Positions 7,879-16,119 of a stretch of 64,000 nucleotides of DNA are shown here, piece after piece. Position 1 is the stretch's first letter. Each line of letters opens with the position of its first letter. Both the position numbers and the translations under genes were made by a program. The stretch is from contig CALJFZ010000021.1 in the NCBI GenBank assembly GCA_938074325.1, positions 62,001-126,000 on the forward strand. Reading direction: 5' to 3'. Source of the DNA: an uncultured Flavobacteriales bacterium (lineage in GTDB: Bacteria; Bacteroidota; Bacteroidia; Flavobacteriales_D; Sanyastnellaceae). The notes under the pieces were generated by a model. That model had not been told where the DNA came from, ran no database searches, and saw only the letters and a program-made list of their open reading frames with translations.

Positions 7879-10266
7879 TCACTTTTCAAACCCGCGTAAA
7901 CCCTGTTTGATTCTACTGTAGTCGATAAATGATATCAGTCTGATTGATAGGCTATTGAAGAGTCCTTGTTCAATCATTTGGTTGAAGTTATTCGCATAAG
8001 AATTGGGCAAGGTGTAGCTGTCCAAATCACCCAGTCGGCTTTCTTCGAAGAGTTGGTTTTTCCAGACCACATTCAGCTCCGATCCCGGGGCGAAATTCCA
8101 CCGGTACACCATGTCGATGCTCCAAGCATTGAAGTTCAAATCTTCCTGACTTGGATTGCCACCGGGTGTATAAGCTTCTGCCGAAATGATGCCGGTCTCC
8201 AATAATTCGAACAAGGCGTCGTACCGCACTTGGCTCCATGCGTGACGCACCCGAGTCGAAAGGCTCATTCTGTTCGTGAAGATGTAATTCACGTTGAGCA
8301 CTTGGGTGTATTCACGGTTGCGGCGCTTTCCAAAAATGCTGCGTTCCGATCCATCAGACAATGCATCGACGTAGGCCCAACCGCGTTCGTTGCGTCGGTC
8401 GTTGATCTTCCACACGTACGTCACCATCATTCGATCGTTGACTCGGAAGCGCGGCGCAACCCGGTAGGTGTTTTCTTTCCAGTCGCGGTAGGTTCCGCCT
8501 CCTGCATGCCAGTATCCTAGGTCCAGTGCAAAGCGCTTGCGGTAATCGCTGCTGAACCACCCGTTCACGCTATACCAAGCCGGCTCCTTCCACACGAGGC
8601 CGTCGATGCGCGAAGCAAAGATGTTGTTCCCGTCCGTGGGTTGGGAGTTTAACTCGATGTTCCACGTATTGAAGGCGCGCGTGGTGGCACGGCAGCTGGC
8701 AGAGAGGAAGACGTTGTTGAACATCCTGGGAGTTTCCACCTGGTTCAAGAATGCATTGAACGAATAATTGAGTCGATTCCAGCGGCCGCGTGGTTCGAAA
8801 ATGCGGTAGTCCAAATTGAAAAAGGAGCCCAGTTCGTTCGGTGCTTGGAGGAAACCCAAATCATTCGGGTCGTAGGCCTCAGACTCCAGAAAATGCCCGA
8901 GACTGAAGGTTAGGTTGCCCGCCATTTTACTCACTGCCACGTTGTATGTGTGGCCTTCGTCGTCGTTGCCTTCATCTGCGCCAAACTTGCGGTTGACGCT
9001 GCCTCCTGCCTGCAAAGACCAGGTGTTGTCGGGGTTGCGCACTTCCAAGCTCGCCGATTGAACGAGCGCATCGTACCCGGCACCTTCTCGTGTGACCATG
9101 GAGGTGGTTGAGGTGATGTATCCGTTGTTCCGGAGGTTTTGATCGGCCACCGCTACCGTGTAGGACGTCAAGGTGGAATCTTCATTGGCCGTGGCAATGG
9201 CCTGCAATAAGCCGAGGCCCAGTCCGTTGGCAAGCCTGCCCGATACCTTCGATGCGTTGAGCAATCGACCGTTTTCCCCAATTCGCCGTGAGTAGAACGT
9301 TCCGCTTTTGTTGAACAGTTCAGTGCCCTCCTTGAAGAATTGCCGGTTTTCGTTGAATTGGATTTCAAAAGGGGAAAGATTCAGGACGAGGTTGTCGGTA
9401 ACAACTTGGCCAAAATCAGGAATCAACGTCATGTCCAACGTGAACGCGTTGCCCAGGCCAATCTTCATGTCCATTCCGCCGTTGTACGCATTCGATGCGT
9501 TTTCGCCGTCCCAATTTTGGTAGGCGCTCAAGTAGGGAAAGAGGCTGATCCTCGGCGGTGGTGCAATGCCTTCAATGCCGACCAAGACTCCGCCTTGGTT
9601 GAGGAGGCGTTGGGTCGGATCCATCGGATTCCAAACATCGTCTTCTCGAAGGCGGCGAATGCCTCTGTACATGTTCATGCCCCATCGTTGTTCCGCTGTT
9701 TCGGGAAAGCGGAAGGCCATCCATGGGATGCGGAATTCGGCTGTCCAACCTGCAGAATCAATGCGGCAGACTACGTCCCAAACGGCATCCCACGATGAAT
9801 CCTCGCCGTTCGGACTGATTTTTTCGTCGATCTGGACCCCGTCTGGCGTGGTGCGGAATCGGACGGCGTTGATACCATCGTTGAAGGGACTGAACCAAAT
9901 GCCGAATTCGTCGGTGTTGTCGGTGCGGTCCCGTTCACTCAACTGGTGCAGAATGGAGTCCGGTGCTGTGTCCCACATCCGCGCGCCGATGTACAATGCG
10001 TTGTCATCGTAACCAAACCGCACATCGGTGCGTTGGCTCGGCGCACCACCCGGTACGGGCGAATATTGCTCAAAATCGCCTTGGACGGGCAGGTCCTGCC
10101 AGGCCGCATCTCCGAGATTGCCGTCGAGTTCGATGGGCCCCGATAACCTCGTGCTCACGGCCGTTCGAGGCTCAGTGGTTTGGGCGTGCATGCCCTGCGC
10201 AGTAAGCAACATACCCCCAATCACGGCACATAAAATACCGTTGCTTCCATTCTTCCAACTCCTCAT
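7879..10266 (-). CDS. DUF5916 outer-membrane protein with CBM9-like domain
   Basis: A 795-residue exported protein. After the signal peptide comes a carbohydrate-binding family 9-like beta-sandwich (about residues 35-240, starting ARLSGPIELDGNLGDAAWQD in outline), then a long DUF5916 region rich in aromatic beta strands that resembles an outer-membrane barrel. Short motifs such as FNENRQFFKEG and RRIGENGR are typical of this family. Substrate and function are unknown; barrel plus sugar-binding-like domain suggests uptake or surface binding of an organic compound. The start ATG is 3 bp after the mltG stop, so the gene is the last in a GNAT-mltG-DUF5916 operon. Confidence 0.82.
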   Translation of the reverse strand: MRSWKNGSNGILCAVIGGMLLTAQGMHAQTTEPRTAVSTRLSGPIELDGNLGDAAWQDLPVQGDFEQYSPVPGGAPSQRTDVRFGYDDNALYIGARMWDTAPDSILHQLSERDRTDNTDEFGIWFSPFNDGINAVRFRTTPDGVQIDEKISPNGEDSSWDAVWDVVCRIDSAGWTAEFRIPWMAFRFPETAEQRWGMNMYRGIRRLREDDVWNPMDPTQRLLNQGGVLVGIEGIAPPPRISLFPYLSAYQNWDGENASNAYNGGMDMKIGLGNAFTLDMTLIPDFGQVVTDNLVLNLSPFEIQFNENRQFFKEGTELFNKSGTFYSRRIGENGRLLNASKVSGRLANGLGLGLLQAIATANEDSTLTSYTVAVADQNLRNNGYITSTTSMVTREGAGYDALVQSASLEVRNPDNTWSLQAGGSVNRKFGADEGNDDEGHTYNVAVSKMAGNLTFSLGHFLESEAYDPNDLGFLQAPNELGSFFNLDYRIFEPRGRWNRLNYSFNAFLNQVETPRMFNNVFLSASCRATTRAFNTWNIELNSQPTDGNNIFASRIDGLVWKEPAWYSVNGWFSSDYRKRFALDLGYWHAGGGTYRDWKENTYRVAPRFRVNDRMMVTYVWKINDRRNERGWAYVDALSDGSERSIFGKRRNREYTQVLNVNYIFTNRMSLSTRVRHAWSQVRYDALFELLETGIISAEAYTPGGNPSQEDLNFNAWSIDMVYRWNFAPGSELNVVWKNQLFEESRLGDLDSYTLPNSYANNFNQMIEQGLFNSLSIRLISFIDYSRIKQGLRGFEK

Positions 10267-10269
10267 GGC

Positions 10270-11238
10270 CTATCGGTAAATGCGTTCTCGGTTCAACATG
10301 TTTTGGTACGCCCGTGCGTTACGTAGATGTTGATTGTACGTGCGAGCAAAAGCGTGCGTTCCCGAGCCGTCGGGTTTGGCGCACATGTAGATGAAGTTAT
10401 GCTGGGCCGGATCCAAAACGGCTTGTAGGTATACCGGTTCCGGAATGCGGATGGGGCCGGGGGGAAGTCCTGGATTGCGGTAGGTGTTGTAAGGCGAGTC
10501 CACTTTTTTATCCGCATCTAACAGGCGTTGAATCGACCAGTCCCCCAGCGCAAATTTCAGGGTGGGATCTGCCTGGAGCAGCATTTTTTTGTCGAGTCGA
10601 TTTAGGTAGAGGCCAGCGACCATGGGCGCTTCCGATGTCTTTGCGGTCTCTTCTTGAACAATGGATGCAAGGGTGACCACCTCTTGTTGGGAGAGGCCAA
10701 GGGCCCAGGCTTGCTTGAGCCGATCTGCGTTCCACCACGCATTGTATTCCCGCACCAGCCGGTCTGCTAATTCATCCGCAGTGGTTTCCCAGTACACCCT
10801 GTAGGTGTTTGGAACGATGCGCCATTGGATGCTGTCGGCTCCCAAGGCCTGCACAATCGATGCGCTATCGGCCCATATTTTGGGGGCGATTGCCGAAGCG
10901 ATTTCTTCGATGCTGCGTTTGGACGGAACCGTGAGGTTGACCTCTTCCCGCTGACCGGTCGCTATCCGGCGCGCAACTTCGTGGGCCGGTTGCTCACCGA
11001 TCGCGCAATACTTGCCGGGGTATATGCTCCAGCTGCGCCAGGAAATGATCGCCGCAATTTCAGGGTGGTGGCTGGATAGGAAGGCTCGTGCGTCCTCGTT
11101 GGGCGGGATTTTGATGCACCAGTTGGATTCCTCACCGATCAAGTTATTCCATGCCGCGTATTTCGTCCAAACATAGCCTGCGACGCCCACTGCAGCTACG
11201 GCAGCAGCCGTCAGGAATATTTTCAGCGACTTTTTCAT
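10270..11238 (-). CDS. mltG: Endolytic transglycosylase MltG (YceG-like)
   Basis: A 322-residue inner-membrane-anchored enzyme with a short cytoplasmic N-terminus, one transmembrane helix (FLTAAAVAAVGVAGYVW) and a periplasmic YceG domain. The catalytic region LASIVQEETAK contains the conserved Glu, and the family block LYLNRLDKKMLLQADPTL plus NPGLPPGPI follow. MltG cuts nascent glycan strands and so limits their length. The ATG at 11238 overlaps the GNAT stop (ATGA), which fixes the start. Length is slightly short for the family but all key motifs are present. Confidence 0.92.
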   Translation of the reverse strand: MKKSLKIFLTAAAVAAVGVAGYVWTKYAAWNNLIGEESNWCIKIPPNEDARAFLSSHHPEIAAIISWRSWSIYPGKYCAIGEQPAHEVARRIATGQREEVNLTVPSKRSIEEIASAIAPKIWADSASIVQALGADSIQWRIVPNTYRVYWETTADELADRLVREYNAWWNADRLKQAWALGLSQQEVVTLASIVQEETAKTSEAPMVAGLYLNRLDKKMLLQADPTLKFALGDWSIQRLLDADKKVDSPYNTYRNPGLPPGPIRIPEPVYLQAVLDPAQHNFIYMCAKPDGSGTHAFARTYNQHLRNARAYQNMLNRERIYR

Positions 11239-11753
11239 GGTTGCGTACCCAGCCGTTGGAACAACAAGGCGTCTTCCCATTTTGGAGCTCGCCATATCCA
11301 ATCGCGCATGCGGCCGGATTGTTCAAAGCCTTCTGATTCAAACAGCTTGATGCTCTCGGCGTTGCACGCCGGAATTTCAGCCCACAATTGGTGAAGCCCA
11401 AGGTGCCCGAGGGCGTATTCGATCATCAGCTGCAGGCCGGCTTTGGCGTGGCCTCGCTGCCGATGGCATTCCAAGATGGCAATGCCGATTCCGGCGCGTC
11501 GATTTCGCGGTTCGAATTGGTACAAATCCACGGCTCCGACCACATCGCCGTCGGCGGTTTCGAGCATGAGGCGAAGCTGCAAATCCCGGTACAGGTCGTG
11601 CTGACCGCTCGCGTATTGCTCCAAAGTGGCCCTCCCAAAGGGCACGATGGTGGCGCCCAGCCACCACTCAGAGGAGGCATTCTCCAATTGAAACAGCACC
11701 TCGCTGTCACTTGGTTCCAAAGCCCGCAGTACATGCGTGTCGGTTTTCAGCAT
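11235..11753 (-). CDS. GNAT family N-acetyltransferase (RimJ/RimL-like)
   Basis: A 172-residue GCN5-related acetyltransferase of the RimJ/RimL branch. It begins MLKTDTHVLRALEPSDSEVL and shows the acetyl-CoA-binding core IGIAILECHRQRGHAKAGL and the C-terminal NAESIKLFESEGFEQSG motif. RimJ/RimL-like enzymes acetylate N-terminal or side-chain amines; in related Bacteroidota spermidine or protein substrates are annotated, but none can be assigned here. It is first in an operon with mltG (ATGA overlap) and the DUF5916 gene. The ATG at 11753 is chosen because a -7 box ends 5 nt before it; an upstream TTG lies inside the promoter. Confidence 0.85.
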   Translation of the reverse strand: MLKTDTHVLRALEPSDSEVLFQLENASSEWWLGATIVPFGRATLEQYASGQHDLYRDLQLRLMLETADGDVVGAVDLYQFEPRNRRAGIGIAILECHRQRGHAKAGLQLMIEYALGHLGLHQLWAEIPACNAESIKLFESEGFEQSGRMRDWIWRAPKWEDALLFQRLGTQP

Positions 11754-11758
11754 GGGCG

Positions 11759-11766
11759 CAAAGATA
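11759..11766 (-). promoter_or_regulatory. -7 box for the GNAT-mltG operon
   Basis: TATCTTTG, a perfect TAnnTTTG, ends 5 nt before the ATG. It is divergent from the box at 11809-11816 that serves the export lipoprotein. Confidence 0.5.
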
Positions 11767-11789
11767 CCCTTCTTCAACCGAGGAGTGGC

Positions 11790-11816
11790 TTGGTTGATGT
11801 TTCATTGGTAATTTCG
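11790..11816 (+). promoter_or_regulatory. Promoter of the polysaccharide export gene
   Basis: TTG at 11790-11792 is followed after 16 bp by TAATTTCG (11809-11816), close to the flavobacterial TTG-N17-23-TAnnTTTG form. The leader would be about 18 nt. Confidence 0.45.
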
Positions 11817-11839
11817 GCACTCACTCACAACGGCCATTT

Positions 11840-12646
11840 ATGTACTCATCCCCGTCGCTCTTCCGTTTGACCTTTTTCATCCTCGTCGCAGGCAGCATCT
11901 TGAGCGGCTGCACCATCAACCGCGACATCATGTTTCGGACGGGCGATGATTTTGATTTTGCCCCCTTGGAGGAAATGGAATCTCCCGGGTACCGGATTGC
12001 TCCCAACGATTTGCTCCAGTTCCGATTGTTTTCGAACAAGGGACAGCGCCTGAACCAGATGACAGCTGGCGGTGTGGGGACGGGCAATGGCAACAACAAT
12101 CAGCAGATGAACAACATGCTGAACCAACAAAATGGCATGACCTACCTCGTCAAGCCCGATGGGTTGGTGGAGTTGCCGGAGCTGGGTGATATTCGACTTG
12201 AGGGGCTGACCATTGAAGAGGCGGAGAATCTTTTGGAGGAAGCGTATGCCAGCTTTTACAAAGACCCCTTTGTCATTTTGCGGGTCCAGAACAACCGGGT
12301 GTACATCTTTCCAGGAGAGACGGGTAAGGCTTCGGTGGTGACCTTGCAAAACATGAATACCACTTTGCTCGAGGTGCTTGCACTGTCTGGCGGCGTCGGC
12401 AATCGCGCCAATGCGTCCAAGGTCAAATTGATCCGCAAGACCGACACAGGCAATGAAGTGTACACGATGGACTTGTCCACGATTGATGGCCTCGAAGCCG
12501 CTAATACCGTGGTGCAAGCCTACGACATCATCTATGTGGAGCCCATGCCGCAGTTGGTGCGGGAGGCGTCGGAAAGCTTGACCCCCATTGCGTCGTTGAT
12601 TTCGACGTTGACCTTTTTCTACGCGTTCATTGTCTCACCGAACTGA
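11840..12646 (+). CDS. Polysaccharide export lipoprotein (Wza/BexD family)
   Basis: A 268-residue outer-membrane lipoprotein: signal peptide ending in the lipobox LSGC, then a polysaccharide biosynthesis/export domain (YRIAPNDLLQFRLFS; YLVKPDGLVELPELGDI) and a SLBB-like region (VYIFPGETGKASVVTL; LALSGGVGNRANASKV). Such proteins form the outer-membrane channel for capsule or exopolysaccharide. An Asn/Gln/Met-rich insert lies between residues 70 and 95. No Wzc kinase or glycosyltransferase cluster follows; instead rfbC begins 1 bp after the stop, so export and rhamnose-type sugar synthesis are linked. The hydrophobic C-terminal end (LISTLTFFYAFIV) is common in Bacteroidota members. Confidence 0.88.
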   Translation: MYSSPSLFRLTFFILVAGSILSGCTINRDIMFRTGDDFDFAPLEEMESPGYRIAPNDLLQFRLFSNKGQRLNQMTAGGVGTGNGNNNQQMNNMLNQQNGMTYLVKPDGLVELPELGDIRLEGLTIEEAENLLEEAYASFYKDPFVILRVQNNRVYIFPGETGKASVVTLQNMNTTLLEVLALSGGVGNRANASKVKLIRKTDTGNEVYTMDLSTIDGLEAANTVVQAYDIIYVEPMPQLVREASESLTPIASLISTLTFFYAFIVSPN

Positions 12647-12647
12647 T

Positions 12648-13217
12648 ATGCGCATTGAATTACTTCCACTAGAGGGATTAGTCAAACTGACCCCACGGCA
12701 ATTCCGCGATGACCGCGGGGTGTTCTGGGAGACTTGGCGCCGAGGCATGCTCGATGAAGCCGCGGGCCAAGGGTTGGAGTTTGTTCAGGAAAACCTGTCC
12801 ATTTCGAAGGCCGGTACCTTGCGGGGGTTGCATTTTCAGCGCGAGCCACACGCACAGGGCAAATTGGTGCGCGCCGCTTCGGGCAGTGTTTGGGATGTTG
12901 CTGTCGATGTCCGGGAACATTCCGAAACACGCGGGCAGTGGTACGCATGTGAATTGTCTGAAGAGAACGGGTGCCAGCTCTGGATACCACCGGGATTTGC
13001 TCACGGTTTTCTGGCATTGACCGATGGAGCGGTGGTGGAGTACCGGTGCACGGCTTTTTACCATCCAGAATCCGAAGGGTCCATTCACTGGAAGGACGCT
13101 CAGATCGGCATTGACTGGGCGCAGAGCGGATGGGATTGGGGTACGGAGGGGCCCATTCTGTCGGAAAAGGACGCTGCGGCGCCAACATTGGAAGAGGCCG
13201 GATGGCCTTTTGCCTGA
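12648..13217 (+). CDS. rfbC: dTDP-4-dehydrorhamnose 3,5-epimerase
   Basis: A 189-residue cupin-fold epimerase of the dTDP-L-rhamnose pathway. Recognisable parts: FRDDRGVFWETW near the N-terminus, TLRGLHFQ with the catalytic His, GSVWDVAVDVR, and IPPGFAHGFLAL. It starts one base after the stop of the export lipoprotein gene. The other rml genes are not in this window. The sugar formed, and so the polymer, is not known. Confidence 0.9.
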   Translation: MRIELLPLEGLVKLTPRQFRDDRGVFWETWRRGMLDEAAGQGLEFVQENLSISKAGTLRGLHFQREPHAQGKLVRAASGSVWDVAVDVREHSETRGQWYACELSEENGCQLWIPPGFAHGFLALTDGAVVEYRCTAFYHPESEGSIHWKDAQIGIDWAQSGWDWGTEGPILSEKDAAAPTLEEAGWPFA

Positions 13218-13278
13218 ACTGTGGAAAAATAGACAAAAGCTCGTTGTTCAGGCCGTTCTGAACACACGAAGCATGGGG

Positions 13279-13286
13279 TAAATTCG
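13279..13286 (+). promoter_or_regulatory. Possible -7 box of the lytic transglycosylase gene
   Basis: TAAATTCG (one change from TAnnTTTG) ends 29 nt before the ATG at 13316; no TTG at the -33 spacing. Weak. Confidence 0.3.
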
Positions 13287-13315
13287 TTCTTCTTATCAGC
13301 AGCCGAAGCCATACC

Positions 13316-14233
13316 ATGCACATGAACCGCACCCACCTAGGATTGACGTTTAAAATGACCTTTCTCGTCGTAGCGGGTGTGCTTTTGACGGCATCGGTAT
13401 CGAATCCCGGAGCACCGCCTGAGGGCGTGGATGAACCCGTGTTGTGGACGCAAAACAAGGCGCCCAAGGTGCCCAGCGAAGATGACTTGGCAGGCGAGCG
13501 CGTGCCGTTTGAATATTTCGGAGTCCGGGAGCAATTGGATCGAGAGATGGTGGTGAACACCTACCACCACAGTTCCACCATGCTCTACTTCAAGCGGGCC
13601 TCGCGTTGGTTTCCGGTCATTGAGCCCATTTTGGCAGAGAAGGGATTGCCAGATGATTTCAAGTACCTCGCCATCATTGAAAGTGGACTCTCACAAGTCG
13701 TTTCACCGGCTGGAGCAGCTGGCTTTTGGCAGTTCATGAAAGGCACTGCTCCCCAATACGGACTTCGCGTGACCCGTGAAGTGGACGAACGTTACCACGT
13801 TGAAAAAGCTACCTACGCAGCATGTGATTACCTCCTGGAAGCCAAAGAAGAATTTGGCTCATGGGCCCTCGCTGCAGCTTCGTACAACATGGGCAAAGCG
13901 GGTGTTCGACGCGACTTGGAGGCCCAAGGTGTGGATACGTATTGGGAGCTTCACCTCAATTCAGAAACGGCGCGCTACGTATACCGGTTGTTGGCCATTA
14001 AGGCCATCTTCGAGGATCCGGAATCTTTCGGGTTTTCCATCCAGCCTGAAGCACTTTATGCACCCTACGAAACGCGCATGGTGTGGGTGAAATCGAGCAT
14101 TGATGACCTGTCAGGTTTTGCCTTGGAACAGGGCGCCAACCTCAAAGCACTGAAGACGTTGAATCCCTGGTTGCGCTCGGGTCAATTGACTGTGGCGGCA
14201 AACGATTCCATTGCCATCGAATTGCCCGTCTGA
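13316..14233 (+). CDS. Lytic transglycosylase (SLT domain)
   Basis: A 305-residue exported muramidase-type enzyme, related to MltD. After an N-terminal hydrophobic segment it has the SLT core: DDFKYLAIIESGLSQ with the catalytic Glu, SPAGAAGFWQFMKGTAPQYGL, and LAAASYNMGKAGV. The C-terminus has a short domain that may be a degenerate LysM (NLKALKTLNPWLRSGQLTV). It cleaves the glycan strand of peptidoglycan with formation of 1,6-anhydroMurNAc. It ends one base before the cysQ start region (TGAGATG), so the two genes are probably co-transcribed. Confidence 0.9.
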   Translation: MHMNRTHLGLTFKMTFLVVAGVLLTASVSNPGAPPEGVDEPVLWTQNKAPKVPSEDDLAGERVPFEYFGVREQLDREMVVNTYHHSSTMLYFKRASRWFPVIEPILAEKGLPDDFKYLAIIESGLSQVVSPAGAAGFWQFMKGTAPQYGLRVTREVDERYHVEKATYAACDYLLEAKEEFGSWALAAASYNMGKAGVRRDLEAQGVDTYWELHLNSETARYVYRLLAIKAIFEDPESFGFSIQPEALYAPYETRMVWVKSSIDDLSGFALEQGANLKALKTLNPWLRSGQLTVAANDSIAIELPV

Positions 14234-14234
14234 G

Positions 14235-15056
14235 ATGCAGCAGCTCTTGCATACGGCGGTGGATGCGGCTTTAGAAGCGGGACGACGCATCATGGCCATT
14301 TACGCCTCGGGTGACTTTGAGGTGCAGTTGAAAGGGGACGATAGCCCGTTGACCCGCGCTGATGTGGCTTCGCACCGCGCCATCATGGGGAAATTACAGG
14401 ACACTGGCATCCCAGTCCTGTCCGAGGAAGGAAAGGCCATTTCATTTGAGGAGCGCAGCGCTTGGAGTCGTCTGTGGATTGTAGACCCCATTGATGGGAC
14501 CAAGGAGTTCATCAAACGCAACGGGGAGTTCACGGTCAACATTGCCCTCGTCGAGGACGGTGTGCCGGTGATGGGCGTGGTGTTGGTTCCAGCGAAGATG
14601 GAATTGTTTCTCGGTGTGATCGATGCTGACACTGCACGCGCTACGCGAACCGTAGGTGGCGAATTTGCATGGACCCCAACGCAGTGGATAGAGGCAGGGC
14701 AGGCCATCCCGGTTTCAAACCCTGGTCGACCGTTCACGGTGGTGGCGAGCCGCAGCCACATGTCGGCAGAGACGGAGGCGTACATCGCGGAGTTGGAAAA
14801 AGACCACGGAAGCATTGAGACCTTATCCAAGGGGAGTTCCCTGAAATTGTGCATGGTCGCAGCAGGCGAGGCGGACTGCTACCCCCGTTTTGCTCCGACC
14901 ATGGAGTGGGATACGGCCGCGGGCCATGGAGTGTGTTTGGCCGCTGGTTGCGAGGTGTTGGATTGGACGTCCAAAATGCCGTTGGCCTACAATCGCCAAG
15001 AGCTACTCAATCCATGGTTTTTGGTGCGAGGGCCGCGGATGCGGTCATTCAGTTGA
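14235..15056 (+). CDS. cysQ: 3'(2'),5'-bisphosphate nucleotidase CysQ
   Basis: A 273-residue inositol-monophosphatase-fold enzyme that hydrolyses PAP, the by-product of sulfate assimilation or sulfotransfer. The metal-binding motifs SEEGK and WIVDPIDGTKEF and the C-terminal EWDTAAGHGVCLAAG are all present. The ATG at 14235 follows the transglycosylase TGA by one base; a longer in-frame start lies inside that gene. The last 8 bases overlap the end of the convergent CoA-transferase gene. Confidence 0.92.
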   Translation: MQQLLHTAVDAALEAGRRIMAIYASGDFEVQLKGDDSPLTRADVASHRAIMGKLQDTGIPVLSEEGKAISFEERSAWSRLWIVDPIDGTKEFIKRNGEFTVNIALVEDGVPVMGVVLVPAKMELFLGVIDADTARATRTVGGEFAWTPTQWIEAGQAIPVSNPGRPFTVVASRSHMSAETEAYIAELEKDHGSIETLSKGSSLKLCMVAAGEADCYPRFAPTMEWDTAAGHGVCLAAGCEVLDWTSKMPLAYNRQELLNPWFLVRGPRMRSFS

Positions 15057-16107
15057 AGTATTTCACTCTGTAGGCCACGGCCCGGGAGCGAGTCGCTCCG
15101 GAAGGGTTTTCTGTTGTCCACTTGCTGCCTGATCCTTCGAAGACCTCTTGAAGATTGCGCACTACGCCAGCCGGAGCACCAGCTGCACGCAAGGCGAGCT
15201 CGAGTGCCTCTTTGTTCCACTTCTGAGCGCTTTCATCCAACGCTTTCACCAACACACGGCGGTGTTGCACGCGCAACTGATTCGTCCCGAATTCCGGGGC
15301 ATCCAGCAGATCGGAACGCTCCAACACAGTGCAGAGCCCTTCGAATTGCCGGTCGTTGCCCACGGCCAACACCAAGTGCCCATCGGCGCACGTGAGCACG
15401 TCTCCATACGGGGCGATGTTCGGGTGCTCCCCGCCGTTGCGTGTGGGAGTCATTCCCGTGATGAGTTGGTTGGTGGCTTGATTGACCAAGGCTGTAAGGC
15501 CGCTTCCTTCTAAGGATACTTCTGCAAAGAACCCTTTCCGGCCTGCGCTTCGGGCCAACAGTCCCTCGAGGCAGGCCATTCGGATTTGATGCGAGGCAAG
15601 GACGTCCATCAGTGCTACGGGCATTCGGACGGGTGGGCGGTCGGAGAATCCGTTCATGCTCATGAAACCGGTTTCCGCCTGGACGACCACGTCATAGGCC
15701 AGTCGCTCGGGTGCCTCGGCAAATCCCACCAGACGCACGCGGATGAGGTGGGGGTGCCGCCGGGCCAAGTCCTCGGGTGTGAGGTTGAACTTGGCTAAGT
15801 CTGCTGCCTTGTAATTTTCGATGAGCACGTCATGGGAGGCGAGGGCCGCTTCGAGCCAGGCCCGTCCTTCTGGGGAAGTCAAATCTTGCCATGTGACGGT
15901 TTTGTGGCCGTTGGCACTTTCGTAGTACGCAGAAAGTGGGGTTTCTGTCGGCTCTTGGGCTGTCTTCCAACTGCGCGTCACATCGCCGGCAGGGGGGCGT
16001 TCCACTTTGGTCACCTTCGCACCGCGTTCTGCCAAGGCTGTCGCAGCCAACGGCCCGGCGAGCACACTCGCCAATTCCAATACCCGGATTGATTCCAGCG
16101 GACCCAT
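15049..16107 (-). CDS. Class III CoA-transferase (CaiB/Frc/AMACR family)
   Basis: A 352-residue family III CoA-transferase or racemase. The start MGPLESIRVLELASVLAGPLA and the block GAKVTKVERPPAGDVTRSW are typical; the region LIENYKAADLAKFNLTPEDL is the family helix. The catalytic Asp is expected in the VVQAETGFMSMNG region, where an Asp at the usual spot was not clearly seen, so activity is uncertain. Substrate (a carboxylic acid CoA ester) cannot be named. It is 12 bp downstream of the photolyase gene on the same strand and overlaps cysQ tail to tail by 8 bp. It is at the short end of the family. Confidence 0.8.
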   Translation of the reverse strand: MGPLESIRVLELASVLAGPLAATALAERGAKVTKVERPPAGDVTRSWKTAQEPTETPLSAYYESANGHKTVTWQDLTSPEGRAWLEAALASHDVLIENYKAADLAKFNLTPEDLARRHPHLIRVRLVGFAEAPERLAYDVVVQAETGFMSMNGFSDRPPVRMPVALMDVLASHQIRMACLEGLLARSAGRKGFFAEVSLEGSGLTALVNQATNQLITGMTPTRNGGEHPNIAPYGDVLTCADGHLVLAVGNDRQFEGLCTVLERSDLLDAPEFGTNQLRVQHRRVLVKALDESAQKWNKEALELALRAAGAPAGVVRNLQEVFEGSGSKWTTENPSGATRSRAVAYRVKYFN

Positions 16108-16111
16108 GCCG

Positions 16112-16119
16112 CGAAGGTA
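16112..16119 (-). promoter_or_regulatory. Possible -7 box of the CoA-transferase gene
   Basis: TACCTTCG ends 4 nt before the ATG at 16107, within the 12-bp gap after the photolyase stop. The tight gap means chance or dual use cannot be excluded. Confidence 0.35.

Noticed and set aside
7862-7887. Small hairpin with TTTT between the convergent M23 and DUF5916 genes
   Set aside because: The stem is 4 bp plus 2 bp with a mismatch and only four T; too weak to call a terminator.
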